NCBI RefSeq assembly: GCF_007671675.1
Contig: NZ_VCGW01000001.1
Location: forward strand, 1,426,001-1,490,000
Length of the DNA: 64,000 bases
Direction of reading: 5' to 3'
Source of the DNA: Marinobacter maritimus
Lineage (GTDB): Bacteria; Pseudomonadota; Gammaproteobacteria; Pseudomonadales; Oleiphilaceae
Part shown: positions 1 to 6,621 of the stretch, in pieces
How positions within the stretch are numbered: the first letter of the stretch is position 1
How the letters are laid out: each line of letters opens with the position of its first letter
Translations under genes and position numbers: made by a program
Notes under the pieces: model-generated
The model's input: the letters and a program-made list of their open reading frames with translations, nothing else
Told to the model about the DNA's origin: nothing
Databases searched by the model: none

Positions 1-4
1 AGTA

Positions 5-42
5 GACAGTATCAACCATATAAAATAATGGTTGTAACTGTC
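5..42. repeat. AT-rich inverted repeat, possible operator
   Basis: Two 15-nt arms (5-19 and 28-42) are reverse complements except at two adjacent positions and are separated by an 8-nt AT loop. An overlapping dyad, TGGTTG(29-34)/CAACCA(42-47), shares the right half. There is no U-tract and little GC, so this looks more like a protein-binding dyad than a terminator. The gene it serves may lie left of the window or be the small gene at 193. It does not match the TTGAG palindrome used elsewhere in the cluster. Confidence 0.4.
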
Positions 43-132
43 AACCAAAACCAAGCTACCCTGAGGAAAATATTACCAAATGGTATCAGCGGCTGAATCT
101 GGCGTGCGATGGTTTAGCGAAAAGTGTAGCAT

Positions 133-161
133 TTGAGCGATCACTCAAGAGTCCATCAAAT
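133..161 (+). promoter_or_regulatory. TetR-type operator O1 overlapping a -35 element
   Basis: TTGAGCGATCACTCAA at 133-148 is palindromic except for one central pair. Its first six bases, TTGAGC, sit 17 nt from TCAAAT (156-161), giving a plausible sigma-70 promoter whose -35 is inside the operator. The ATG at 193 lies about 25 nt downstream of the expected transcription start. The same palindrome recurs at 2839, 2910, 5230 and 5253 around a TetR gene, which is the inferred repressor. Confidence 0.6.
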
Positions 162-192
162 ACCGTTTATTTTCTCTTTCGGAGACGCCACT

Positions 193-513
193 ATGGGCCG
201 TATCACCAACCGCAGCTTACTCAGCACCCAGCGCCTGAGCGTCAATCTGGTCACTTACCCCGAAGGTCATCGCGTAAGGCGTCACAATGACCCCATGGGT
301 GACGGAAGCTACTACAAACTAAACTTTGTGGTGATAAAGCCTGCAGAAGGCGGAATTTTCGAGACCGACCGCGTCATCTTCTCCCTTTTCAATCGTGTCA
401 TCCTGTTCCGGCCCGATCTATACGATCACAGCGTGTCAACCATCAAGCGTGGCAAGCGCGTACTGCTCAGTATCGCGCTGCACGCGCCGTGGGGTTCGGC
501 AGCCCAGCAATAG
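193..513 (+). CDS. small 2OG-Fe(II) oxygenase-like protein
   Basis: A 106-residue protein with the signature of the double-stranded beta-helix 2-oxoglutarate/Fe(II) dioxygenase fold: H31-x-D33 (in RRHNDP), a distal H79 (YDHSV), and K85/R89 where the 2OG carboxylate would bind. It is shorter than typical members, which run to about 180-250 residues, so it may be a minimal or N-terminally reduced form. No substrate can be predicted. I chose ATG 193 because GGAGA lies 7 nt upstream. The longer reading frame from TTG 133 begins inside the operator palindrome and would place the start codon at the -35 box. The upstream operator suggests control by the TetR regulator at 4566-5180. Confidence 0.55.
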   Translation: MGRITNRSLLSTQRLSVNLVTYPEGHRVRRHNDPMGDGSYYKLNFVVIKPAEGGIFETDRVIFSLFNRVILFRPDLYDHSVSTIKRGKRVLLSIALHAPWGSAAQQ

Positions 514-635
514 AGGCATGACCGCTGGGGCTTATTCCAAAGTTCCGGCATGGGCCGTGATATGGGCAATGATGGTAAGCTTATTCATCCGTTTGTTCTC
601 TCTTTTCAAAAGGGTTAAATGCGGGGTGTGGAGGT

Positions 636-1673
636 TCAAAAACCTTCCAGAACAACCTTGCCTACGGCACGACCGGATTCCAGTTCCGCGTGTGCTGCCC
701 TGAGGTTTTCGGCATTGATAGTGCCCAGATGCTTACCTGCGGTTGTGCGGATATACCCCTGATCCACAAGATTTGCGACTTGCTCCAACAGATCGTGCTG
801 CGCATGCATGTCCGCAGCCTGGTGCATGGAACGGGCGAACATGAATTCCACATGCAATGACAGACTCTTTGGCTTGATTTTCATCACATCCAGTGACTCA
901 GGATCGTCTATCAGCGCAATTCTGCCAAATGGAACGAGCATATCGACGTAGCTGTCGAAGTACTGTTCAGTCGCATTAAGACTGGCCACATGAGTTACCG
1001 CCCCAACCTGTCCTTCAGAGATCAATGCATCAACCTGAGGCTTCAGGGGCTCACGGTGATCCACCACAAAATCTGCACCTAACTCCCGCACCCAGTTTCT
1101 GGAAGCTTCACGCGATGCGGTGGCGATTACCGTTGCTCCGGTCAGGGTTTTGGCCAACTGGATCAGAATGGAACCGACGCCGCCAGCAGCCCCGACAACC
1201 AGAACCACTTCATCTGATTTCTCTAAAGAACCAGCATCTTTTTGTTTTAATTGAAGGTGTTCAAACAAAAGTTCCCATGCGGTAATCGTCGTCAGGGGCA
1301 ACGCTGCTGCCTCAGAATCGGACAAGCTACGCGGCTTATGTCCGACGATGCGCTCGTCCACTAACTGGTACTCTGCGTTGGTACCGGAGCGTGTAATGTC
1401 ACCGGCATAGTAAACCTGATCGCCAGGCTTGAACCAGGCCACTGCCGCACCAACAGCAACCACTTCCCCTGCTGCGTCCCAGCCAATTACCTTGTGCTCC
1501 CCTTCTTCAGCAGCCACATTCTGGCGAATCTTGTAGTCCACCGGATTAACGGCAACGGCATTTACCTGGACCAACAAATCACGACCACTGGCGATCGGTT
1601 GTGGTAACTCGATATCGATAAGCGCGTTTTTATCGGTAATGGGAAGCGCTTCGCTGTAACCTATGGCTTTCAT
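636..1673 (-). CDS. zinc-type ADH-like / NADPH:quinone reductase (MDR family)
   Basis: A 345-residue medium-chain dehydrogenase/reductase. The N-terminal GroES-like domain has VNPVDYKIR and GWDAAGEV. The C-terminal Rossmann domain has the nucleotide loop VVGAAGGVGSILIQLAK. It resembles the subfamily labelled zinc-binding alcohol dehydrogenase family protein that lacks the structural-zinc cysteine cluster; such enzymes reduce quinones or enones with NADPH. A detoxification role is inferred from the neighbouring GST, AhpD-like and HAD genes. It is divergent from the LysR gene at 1796, the usual arrangement for a LysR regulator and its target. No TTGAG palindrome lies at its promoter, so it may be under LysR rather than TetR control. 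Confidence 0.85.
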   Translation of the reverse strand: MKAIGYSEALPITDKNALIDIELPQPIASGRDLLVQVNAVAVNPVDYKIRQNVAAEEGEHKVIGWDAAGEVVAVGAAVAWFKPGDQVYYAGDITRSGTNAEYQLVDERIVGHKPRSLSDSEAAALPLTTITAWELLFEHLQLKQKDAGSLEKSDEVVLVVGAAGGVGSILIQLAKTLTGATVIATASREASRNWVRELGADFVVDHREPLKPQVDALISEGQVGAVTHVASLNATEQYFDSYVDMLVPFGRIALIDDPESLDVMKIKPKSLSLHVEFMFARSMHQAADMHAQHDLLEQVANLVDQGYIRTTAGKHLGTINAENLRAAHAELESGRAVGKVVLEGF

Positions 1674-1715
1674 CTGCTGATCTCCTGCGTTTGCTTTATG
1701 CCATGATGGCGTTTA

Positions 1716-1728
1716 ACTGGTGACCAGT
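1716..1728. promoter_or_regulatory. 13-bp palindrome in divergent promoter region
   Basis: ACTGGTGACCAGT is a perfect 6+1+6 palindrome lying between the starts of the MDR reductase (1673, minus) and the LysR gene (1796, plus). Its position and symmetry fit a regulator binding site. The generic LysR T-N11-A pattern is compatible but not diagnostic. Confidence 0.35.
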
Positions 1729-1795
1729 GTGAACCTTTACTAAACTGCCAAAAACAGCTTAATTCCTGAAACACTATCAAATTATTTTTGACAAT

Positions 1796-2731
1796 ATGAC
1801 GATTGACGACCTCAAAGTAATCCTCAAGGTGGCCGAGTTTCGCAGCATTACCGCCGCCGCGGCCAGTCTCGACATGCGCACCGCGACCGCCAGTGCGGCG
1901 GTGAAAAGAGTGGAAAGTGCACTGGGTGTGGAACTCTTTGTAAGAACAACGCGGCAACTGAGGCTCTCCAATGCGGGTGAGAAATACCTCCCGCAGTGCG
2001 AGCAGGCATTGAATATGCTGGAGCAGGCACGTCATAACATTCTGGGCGACCAGGATTCGGTGGATGGTGAGCTACGCCTTGCCGTGTCCTCTGATCTAGG
2101 GCGTAATCGTGTGCTGCCCTGGCTGGATGACCTTATGGAAAACCATCCGCACCTCAGCCTGCGCGTCAATATTAGCGACAGTAACATCGACTTCTACAGG
2201 GACTCCGTCGATATGGCCTTACGCTACGGCTCCCCCGACGATGCCGGCCTGTACGGTTTCAAAATCTGTGACGTACCAGGCATCCTATGCGCAACGCCGG
2301 CGTACCTTGAGCAGCATGGAACGCCCAGCCACCCCCACGACCTGACGTCTCACAACGGCCTGTTCTACCAATTACAGGACATTCCCTACGATATATGGAC
2401 ATTCACCCGCGGCGACCAGCAGTTCAAGGTACGAATGCGAGGTGACCGTACCTCCAACGATGGCGACCTGGTACGGCGCTGGTGTGCAGCTGGCAAGGGA
2501 TTCGCGGTCAAGTCCTGTCTCGATATGTCTGATGACCTGCTGACCGGTCGGGTGGTCAGCGTCATGTCCGAATTTCGACCGCGCGTCACGGAGCTGTGGC
2601 TCATTTGTCCCAGTCGCCAATCCATCACGCCTGCGATGCGTCTGCTACGGGATTATCTGCAAATGAAATGCGCCACTATTCTGAACAACCTGATAGAAAA
2701 GGGAATTCTGTCCAAAAATTCAATCAGTTGA
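1796..2731 (+). CDS. LysR-family transcriptional regulator
   Basis: A 311-residue LTTR. Residues 1-60 form the winged HTH (ITAAAASLDMRTATASAAVKRVE, then LGVELFVRTTRQLRLSNAG). The remainder is a type-2 periplasmic-binding-like effector domain. The domain layout (short SDLGRNRVLPWL linker, YGSPDD) is that of the CrgA/DsdC-like group regulating detoxification or redox genes. It is divergent from the MDR reductase, its most likely target, with a palindrome at 1716-1728 between them. The ATG at 1796 has only a weak ribosome-binding site, so translation may be inefficient. Confidence 0.9.
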   Translation: MTIDDLKVILKVAEFRSITAAAASLDMRTATASAAVKRVESALGVELFVRTTRQLRLSNAGEKYLPQCEQALNMLEQARHNILGDQDSVDGELRLAVSSDLGRNRVLPWLDDLMENHPHLSLRVNISDSNIDFYRDSVDMALRYGSPDDAGLYGFKICDVPGILCATPAYLEQHGTPSHPHDLTSHNGLFYQLQDIPYDIWTFTRGDQQFKVRMRGDRTSNDGDLVRRWCAAGKGFAVKSCLDMSDDLLTGRVVSVMSEFRPRVTELWLICPSRQSITPAMRLLRDYLQMKCATILNNLIEKGILSKNSIS

Positions 2732-2838
2732 AGGGTGCGAACGCACCGAACCGCTATAGCTCAGGTGCCAATCCGAGAAATGGTATACCGGCACTTTCAC
2801 TCTAAAGCAGTGACAAATTTGAGTGGTCATTCCCATAC

Positions 2839-2870
2839 AACTTGAGCGATCACTCAAGTTAGGTTAGGAT
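2839..2870 (+). promoter_or_regulatory. TetR-type operator O2 overlapping -35 of the AhpD-like gene
   Basis: A 22-bp dyad (2839-2860) with perfect 8-bp arms, AACTTGAG and CTCAAGTT, and one mismatched pair in the centre. TTGAGC (2842-2847), 17 nt, then TAGGAT (2865-2870) makes a good sigma-70 promoter with the -35 buried in the operator. It is the longest dyad of the five sites and is probably the strongest. Confidence 0.65.
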
Positions 2871-2909
2871 AATGCCGTTGAACTCGCTTTTGTATAACGC
2901 TGCCTTTTA

Positions 2910-2925
2910 TTGAGTGATCACTCAA
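2910..2925 (+). promoter_or_regulatory. TetR-type operator O3, perfect palindrome
   Basis: TTGAGTGATCACTCAA is a perfect 16-bp palindrome. It lies about 30 nt downstream of the transcription start expected from the 2842-2870 promoter, within the leader of the AhpD-like gene, so it could act as a second, roadblock-type site. Read as codons it gives TTG AGT GAT CAC TCA, a spurious start. Confidence 0.6.
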
Positions 2926-2987
2926 ACAAGGGGCGTCAAATCAATGCGAGTCACATCACATTCGTCTTACTACCAAGGAGCCACTCC

Positions 2988-3542
2988 ATGGCCAAGTTTA
3001 CCCTTCACGATAAGCAAAGTGCTCCGAAAGAAAGCCAGGACTTGCTCGACAACTCTGTTAAAGCCTTCGGTATGATTCCAGGCCTGCACGCAGTTATGGC
3101 CGAAGCGCCCGGACTGCTTGAAGCATATCAACAGCTTCACCAGCTATTTTTGGACAGCAGCTTCGATGACGAGGAAACCACCGTCGTGTGGCAGACCATT
3201 AACGTTGAACATGCTTGTCACTACTGCGTGCCTGCTCATACCGGCATCGCCAAAAATATGAACGTTGATGATGCCATCACCGAGGCGCTGCGTAACGAAA
3301 CACCGCTACCGACAGATCGGCTGGAAGCTCTGCGTGACTTTACACTTGCCATCGTTCGTGGCCGGGGTAACGTCGATGACAGCACTGTGGCCGCATTTCT
3401 GGAGGCAGGCTTCACCAAGCGTCAGGTTCTTGAGGTCATTCTTGGTTTGGCTCAGAAAACCATGAGCAACTACACCAATCACCTCGCCGACACGCCGATA
3501 GACAAGCCTTTCCAGAAATTTGAGTGGCACAAGGCTGATTAA
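2988..3542 (+). CDS. AhpD/carboxymuconolactone-decarboxylase-like protein
   Basis: A 184-residue all-helical protein of the CMD/AhpD superfamily. The redox core is E74-x-x-C77-x-x-C80-x-x-x-H84 (in EHACHYCVPAH), the pattern of AhpD-like alkylhydroperoxidases, where the cysteine pair shuttles electrons and the Glu/His pair activates it. It probably reduces peroxides or handles reactive carbonyls. The ATG at 2988 follows AAGGAG by 7 nt. The in-frame TTG at 2910 lies in the O3 operator and is rejected. It is likely co-transcribed with yghU, 77 bp downstream across a strong hairpin, giving a thiol-based detoxification pair under the O2/O3 operators. Confidence 0.88.
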   Translation: MAKFTLHDKQSAPKESQDLLDNSVKAFGMIPGLHAVMAEAPGLLEAYQQLHQLFLDSSFDDEETTVVWQTINVEHACHYCVPAHTGIAKNMNVDDAITEALRNETPLPTDRLEALRDFTLAIVRGRGNVDDSTVAAFLEAGFTKRQVLEVILGLAQKTMSNYTNHLADTPIDKPFQKFEWHKAD

Positions 3543-3549
3543 TAAGACA

Positions 3550-3584
3550 ACGAGTCGGAGCGGTTAATCAGCGCTCCGACTCGT
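3550..3584 (+). repeat. 13-bp perfect stem-loop between AhpD-like gene and yghU
   Basis: Arms ACGAGTCGGAGCG (3550-3562) and CGCTCCGACTCGT (3572-3584) pair perfectly around a 9-nt loop. No U-tract follows, so it is a poor intrinsic terminator. It more likely protects the upstream mRNA's 3' end or sets the ratio between the two genes. Confidence 0.6.
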
Positions 3585-3619
3585 CGCAGCTTGAACTAAC
3601 CTGGAATGGGGCCTGCATT

Positions 3620-4495
3620 ATGTCGAACACCAAACAGTACGAACCACCACGCGTCTGGACCTGGGACGCCGAGAATGGCGGGGAATGGGCCAAAACCAAC
3701 CGCCCCATCGCCGGCGCTACACATAAGGCGACGCTGCCGCGTGGCAAGCACCCTTTACAGATCTATTCGCTGGGCACACCTAACGGCCAGAAAGTTACCA
3801 TCATGGCCGAAGAGCTATTGGCCATCGGTGAAACGGGAGCAGAATACGACGCTCACCTGATCCGTATTGGCGAGGGCGAGCAGTTCTCTTCAGGTTTTGT
3901 CGAGCTAAACCCAAACTCGAAAATCCCGGCATTGTTTGATGCCGATACCGGTAGTCGGGTCTTTGAAAGCGGCGCGATCCTTCTTTATTTGGCAGAGAAG
4001 TTCGGGCATTTCCTCCCAAAAGATGCAGCTGCACGTACCGAAGCACTGAACTGGCTGTTCTGGCTGCAGGGTTCAGCGCCCTATCTGGGCGGTGGGTTCG
4101 GGCATTTTTACGCTTACGCGCCCGAAAAGTTTGAATATCCGATCAATCGTTTCACCATGGAAGTGAAACGCCAGATGGATGTACTGGATCGGGAGCTCGG
4201 CGAGCATCGTTATCTCGGTGGAGACGAATACTCCATTGCCGACATAGCCACCTGGCCGTGGTATGGCAACCTGGTGTTGGGCGAAGCGTACGGCGCAGGT
4301 GAGTTCTTGCAGGTCGAGAGCTACAAAAACCTCCGGCGCTGGGCTAAAGAAATCCTCGAGCGCCCGGCTGTCCAACGTGGTCGCATAGTAAATCGTACGT
4401 CGGGGGAGCCTTCCGAGCAGCTACATGAGCGCCATGACGCCTCGGATTTTGACCTGAAAACTCAGGATAAACTGGCAACGGAAACGACAGTCTGA
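3620..4495 (+). CDS. yghU: glutathione-dependent disulfide-bond oxidoreductase, YghU-type GST
   Basis: A 291-residue Nu-class glutathione transferase. It has the N-terminal extension typical of YghU (GEWAKTNRPIAGATHKATLP), then a thioredoxin-fold domain (IYSLGTPNGQKVTIMAEEL; NPNSKIPAL; the GSH-binding VFESGAILLYLAEK), and a helical C-terminal domain (SIADIATWPWYGN). E. coli YghU binds two glutathiones and reduces disulfides and organic hydroperoxides. Here it follows the AhpD-like gene on the same strand and probably supports the same electrophile or peroxide defence. The start follows a GGAATGGGG purine stretch. It is convergent with the TetR gene. Confidence 0.92.
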   Translation: MSNTKQYEPPRVWTWDAENGGEWAKTNRPIAGATHKATLPRGKHPLQIYSLGTPNGQKVTIMAEELLAIGETGAEYDAHLIRIGEGEQFSSGFVELNPNSKIPALFDADTGSRVFESGAILLYLAEKFGHFLPKDAAARTEALNWLFWLQGSAPYLGGGFGHFYAYAPEKFEYPINRFTMEVKRQMDVLDRELGEHRYLGGDEYSIADIATWPWYGNLVLGEAYGAGEFLQVESYKNLRRWAKEILERPAVQRGRIVNRTSGEPSEQLHERHDASDFDLKTQDKLATETTV

Positions 4496-4514
4496 ACAAC
4501 CTGTCCGAGTGAAA

Positions 4515-4549
4515 GCCTGCTCTCAGCCGTCATAGCAATGAGGGCAGGC
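4515..4549 (-). terminator. hairpin between convergent yghU and TetR genes
   Basis: GCCTGC-T-CTCA (4515-4525) pairs with TGAG-G-GCAGGC (4539-4549), an 11-bp stem counting one G-U, with a 13-nt loop. On the minus strand it is followed by a short TTTC, so it may end the TetR transcript; in the plus direction the tract is AAATAC. It is a weak, possibly bidirectional terminator. Confidence 0.45.
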
Positions 4550-4565
4550 AAATACGCACTGAACA

Positions 4566-5180
4566 TCAGACTGTGTCTGCAACCTCTTCAGCGCGCATCG
4601 CTTCCAGAGAGCGCGCCATGTCTTCCGCAAGCGCATGTACGGTCGCACTATCTACGTTACGCTGGGCAAAAGCCCGCAACCCCATTATCTCCGCCTGCAA
4701 CCGCCTGCCAAGTAGAGCGGGATCAAGCCGGCTATCCAGCTCCCCCACCCGCTGGGCCGCAGCAAAGCGATCAATAAAGCGCACTTCCATACCCGCCAGC
4801 AACTCTTCAGCCTTATCCCGAGCGGCTTGTTCTCGTTCGCCGAGCTCCAGCAGGCTTTTAACCAGCATGCATGCACGGCTTGGCAACTCCTTATCACAAA
4901 TCCCACCGAGCCCACGCAGATAGGCCGCCAACCCTGCCAACGGTGATTCGTAAGCTTGAAACGTACGCTCCAGTTCTACCAGACCAAGGCGGGAATAGCG
5001 CTCCAGGGCCTCCTGGAAAAGCCCATCCTTACTGCCAAAGGTGGCATAGATACTACCCGGCCGCATATCGAGGGCCTTTTCCAGATCCTTCAGCGAGGTG
5101 GCATGAAAGCCCTTCTGCCAGAACAGCTGTAGGGCTCGTTCCAGAGAGTCTTGCCGATTGTGGATTGATGCACGCGCCAT
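4566..5180 (-). CDS. TetR/AcrR-family transcriptional repressor
   Basis: A 204-residue regulator. Its N-terminal TetR HTH includes ALQLFWQKGFHATSLKDLEKAL and MRPGSIYATFGSKDGLFQEAL; the C-terminal ligand-binding domain is helical (MLVKSLLELGEREQAARDKAEELL). I chose ATG 5180, giving MARASIHNRQ; the TTG 12 codons earlier lacks support. It is divergent from the HAD gene with two copies of the TTGAG palindrome between them, so autoregulation plus repression of the HAD gene is likely. The same palindrome at 133, 2839 and 2910 makes it the probable regulator of the whole cluster. The ligand is unknown; electrophiles or halogenated organics are a guess from the enzymes. Confidence 0.9.
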   Translation of the reverse strand: MARASIHNRQDSLERALQLFWQKGFHATSLKDLEKALDMRPGSIYATFGSKDGLFQEALERYSRLGLVELERTFQAYESPLAGLAAYLRGLGGICDKELPSRACMLVKSLLELGEREQAARDKAEELLAGMEVRFIDRFAAAQRVGELDSRLDPALLGRRLQAEIMGLRAFAQRNVDSATVHALAEDMARSLEAMRAEEVADTV

Positions 5181-5229
5181 AAGCCATTTCCAGTGTTTTA
5201 CAGGGCCGCGATACAACGCGACGATAAAC

Positions 5230-5245
5230 TTGAATGATTACTCAA
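5230..5245. promoter_or_regulatory. TetR-type operator O4 (degenerate)
   Basis: TTGAATGATTACTCAA keeps the TTGA...TCAA ends and the ATxA centre of the palindrome but differs at two positions. It lies on the TetR side of the divergent promoter region, 7 nt from O5, so two dimers could sit side by side. It is probably the autoregulatory site. Confidence 0.5.
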
Positions 5246-5252
5246 TTTTATC

Positions 5253-5281
5253 TTGAGCGATCACTCACGTCCAGCTACAGT
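5253..5281 (+). promoter_or_regulatory. TetR-type operator O5 overlapping -35 of the HAD gene
   Basis: TTGAGCGATCACTCAC (5253-5268) is the cluster palindrome. TTGAGC, 17 nt, then TACAGT (5276-5281) forms a promoter for the HAD gene at 5345. This is the third case in which the left half of the operator doubles as the -35 element with exactly 17 nt to a -10-like hexamer. Confidence 0.6.
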
Positions 5282-5344
5282 CGAAAAGATAATCCATCAT
5301 TCAGACTGCCGCTTGTATCCGCCGTAACCGAAAGAGGATGTTCT

Positions 5345-6034
5345 ATGCCACACACAAAATTTCCGCAGATTATCGTTTTCGATGTTAACGAAACGCTTCT
5401 TGATATAACGACTCTCGAACCATTGTTTGACCGCGTTTTCAGCGATAAACGGATCCTGAGGGAGTGGTTCGCCCAGTTGATCCTCTACTCGCAAACAATG
5501 ACTCTATCCGACATCTATATACCCTTTGGTGATCTCGGCGTGGGGACACTGCGGATGGTCGCCGATATTCATCAGGTGACCATCGAAGAGAGTGATATTG
5601 CGGAGCTGAAGGAACGGATGAGCACAATGCCGGCCCATCCAGACGTCATACCGGCCCTGACCCGATTGCGCGACGCCGGGTTCCGGATGGTGACACTGAC
5701 CAACTCCGCCAGCGGAGCTTCGCCTACTCCAATGGATAAGGCGGGGTTAAGTCATTTTTTCGAGCGAACCTTCAGTGTCGAGACAACAAGCAAGTTCAAG
5801 CCATCGCCCGAAACCTATCGCCTGGTAGCAAAGGAGCTGTCAGTCGAAACGTCGGATCTGTGCCTCGTAGCGTGTCACCTTTGGGATACGATAGGCGCTC
5901 AGGCCGCTGGCTGCCGTGGTGCGTTTCTTACCCGGTCCGGCAACGCCATGCTGCCGTTATCTGGTGTTCCGATTCCGGATATTGTTGCCTCCGAACTGAC
6001 CGTTCTCGCTGATCAGATTATCGGCCGTCAGTAA
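5345..6034 (+). CDS. haloacid dehalogenase type II-like HAD hydrolase
   Basis: A 229-residue HAD-superfamily hydrolase. Motif I is VFDVNETLLD with nucleophile D13; motif II is TLTNSASG; the motif III lysine is in SKFKPSPETY; motif IV is around CHLWDTIGAQAAG. The DVN form of motif I and the overall length match the haloacid dehalogenase type II group (L-2-haloacid dehalogenase-like), which hydrolyses 2-haloacids, although many members have other or unknown substrates. ATG 5345 follows AGAGG by 7 nt; the longer frame from 5234 starts inside the operators and is rejected. The 3' end overlaps the convergent VOC gene by 7 bp. Regulation by the divergent TetR gene is inferred. Confidence 0.85.
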   Translation: MPHTKFPQIIVFDVNETLLDITTLEPLFDRVFSDKRILREWFAQLILYSQTMTLSDIYIPFGDLGVGTLRMVADIHQVTIEESDIAELKERMSTMPAHPDVIPALTRLRDAGFRMVTLTNSASGASPTPMDKAGLSHFFERTFSVETTSKFKPSPETYRLVAKELSVETSDLCLVACHLWDTIGAQAAGCRGAFLTRSGNAMLPLSGVPIPDIVASELTVLADQIIGRQ

Positions 6035-6528
6035 GCACCCTCACTGTAAATCAGCTCGTAGCTGTGGCTATAGATCTCCACAATGTTTCCAAATGGGTCT
6101 TCCATGTAGATCATGCGATAGGGTTTCTCGCCGGGATAGTAATAACGCGGCTTCTCCATGCGCTTCTTGCCACCGGCCGCAACGATGCGGTCGGCAAGTT
6201 CTTCGACGTTCGGATCCTGTACGCAGAAATGGAAGATGCCGGTTTTCCAGTACTCAAAGTTGTCTTCCGGATTCGTCTGATTCTTGAACTGGAACATCTC
6301 GACGCCAATCCGGTCACCGGTAGACATGTGAGCAATGCGAAAGCTCCCCCAACCTTCGCCAAACACTTCGGTGCACATCTCACCAATGGCGCTGTCGTCC
6401 TCAACGATTTCGGTCGGCGCCATGATCAGATACCAGCCCATAACCTCGGTATAAAATTTGACGGCCTCTTCCAGATTGGGAACTGAAATACCGATGTGTG
6501 AAAAATTTCTGGGATAAACGTTATTCAT
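6028..6528 (-). CDS. VOC-family (glyoxalase/dioxygenase-like) protein
   Basis: A 166-residue vicinal oxygen chelate protein with paired beta-alpha-beta-beta-beta modules. The first begins FSHIGISVPNLEEAVKFYTEVMGW and the second IFHFCVQDPNVEELADRIVAAGG, ending in YMEDPFGNIVEIYSHSYE. Likely metal ligands are the His of FSHIG, E in VEMFQF, the His of IFHF and E in NIVEIY. The family includes glyoxalase I, extradiol dioxygenases and fosfomycin-resistance enzymes; the exact reaction is unknown. ATG 6528 is preferred over GTG 6537 because AGGAG is 8 nt upstream. It is divergent from a LysR gene at 6622, probably its regulator. Confidence 0.88.
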   Translation of the reverse strand: MNNVYPRNFSHIGISVPNLEEAVKFYTEVMGWYLIMAPTEIVEDDSAIGEMCTEVFGEGWGSFRIAHMSTGDRIGVEMFQFKNQTNPEDNFEYWKTGIFHFCVQDPNVEELADRIVAAGGKKRMEKPRYYYPGEKPYRMIYMEDPFGNIVEIYSHSYELIYSEGAY

Positions 6529-6621
6529 GTCCTGCACTCCTGTTTGAACGTAAAAACAGGTTACAACCAGGCTCTGATTACGTAAAATTATAAGTATTGA
6601 TGGTTATGAGTTCGAATTGTA

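Noticed and set aside
395-703. 102-codon plus-strand ORF overlapping the 2OG-like gene and MDR reductase
   Set aside because: Overlaps both better-supported genes, is Cys/Arg-rich, and has no homology signal.
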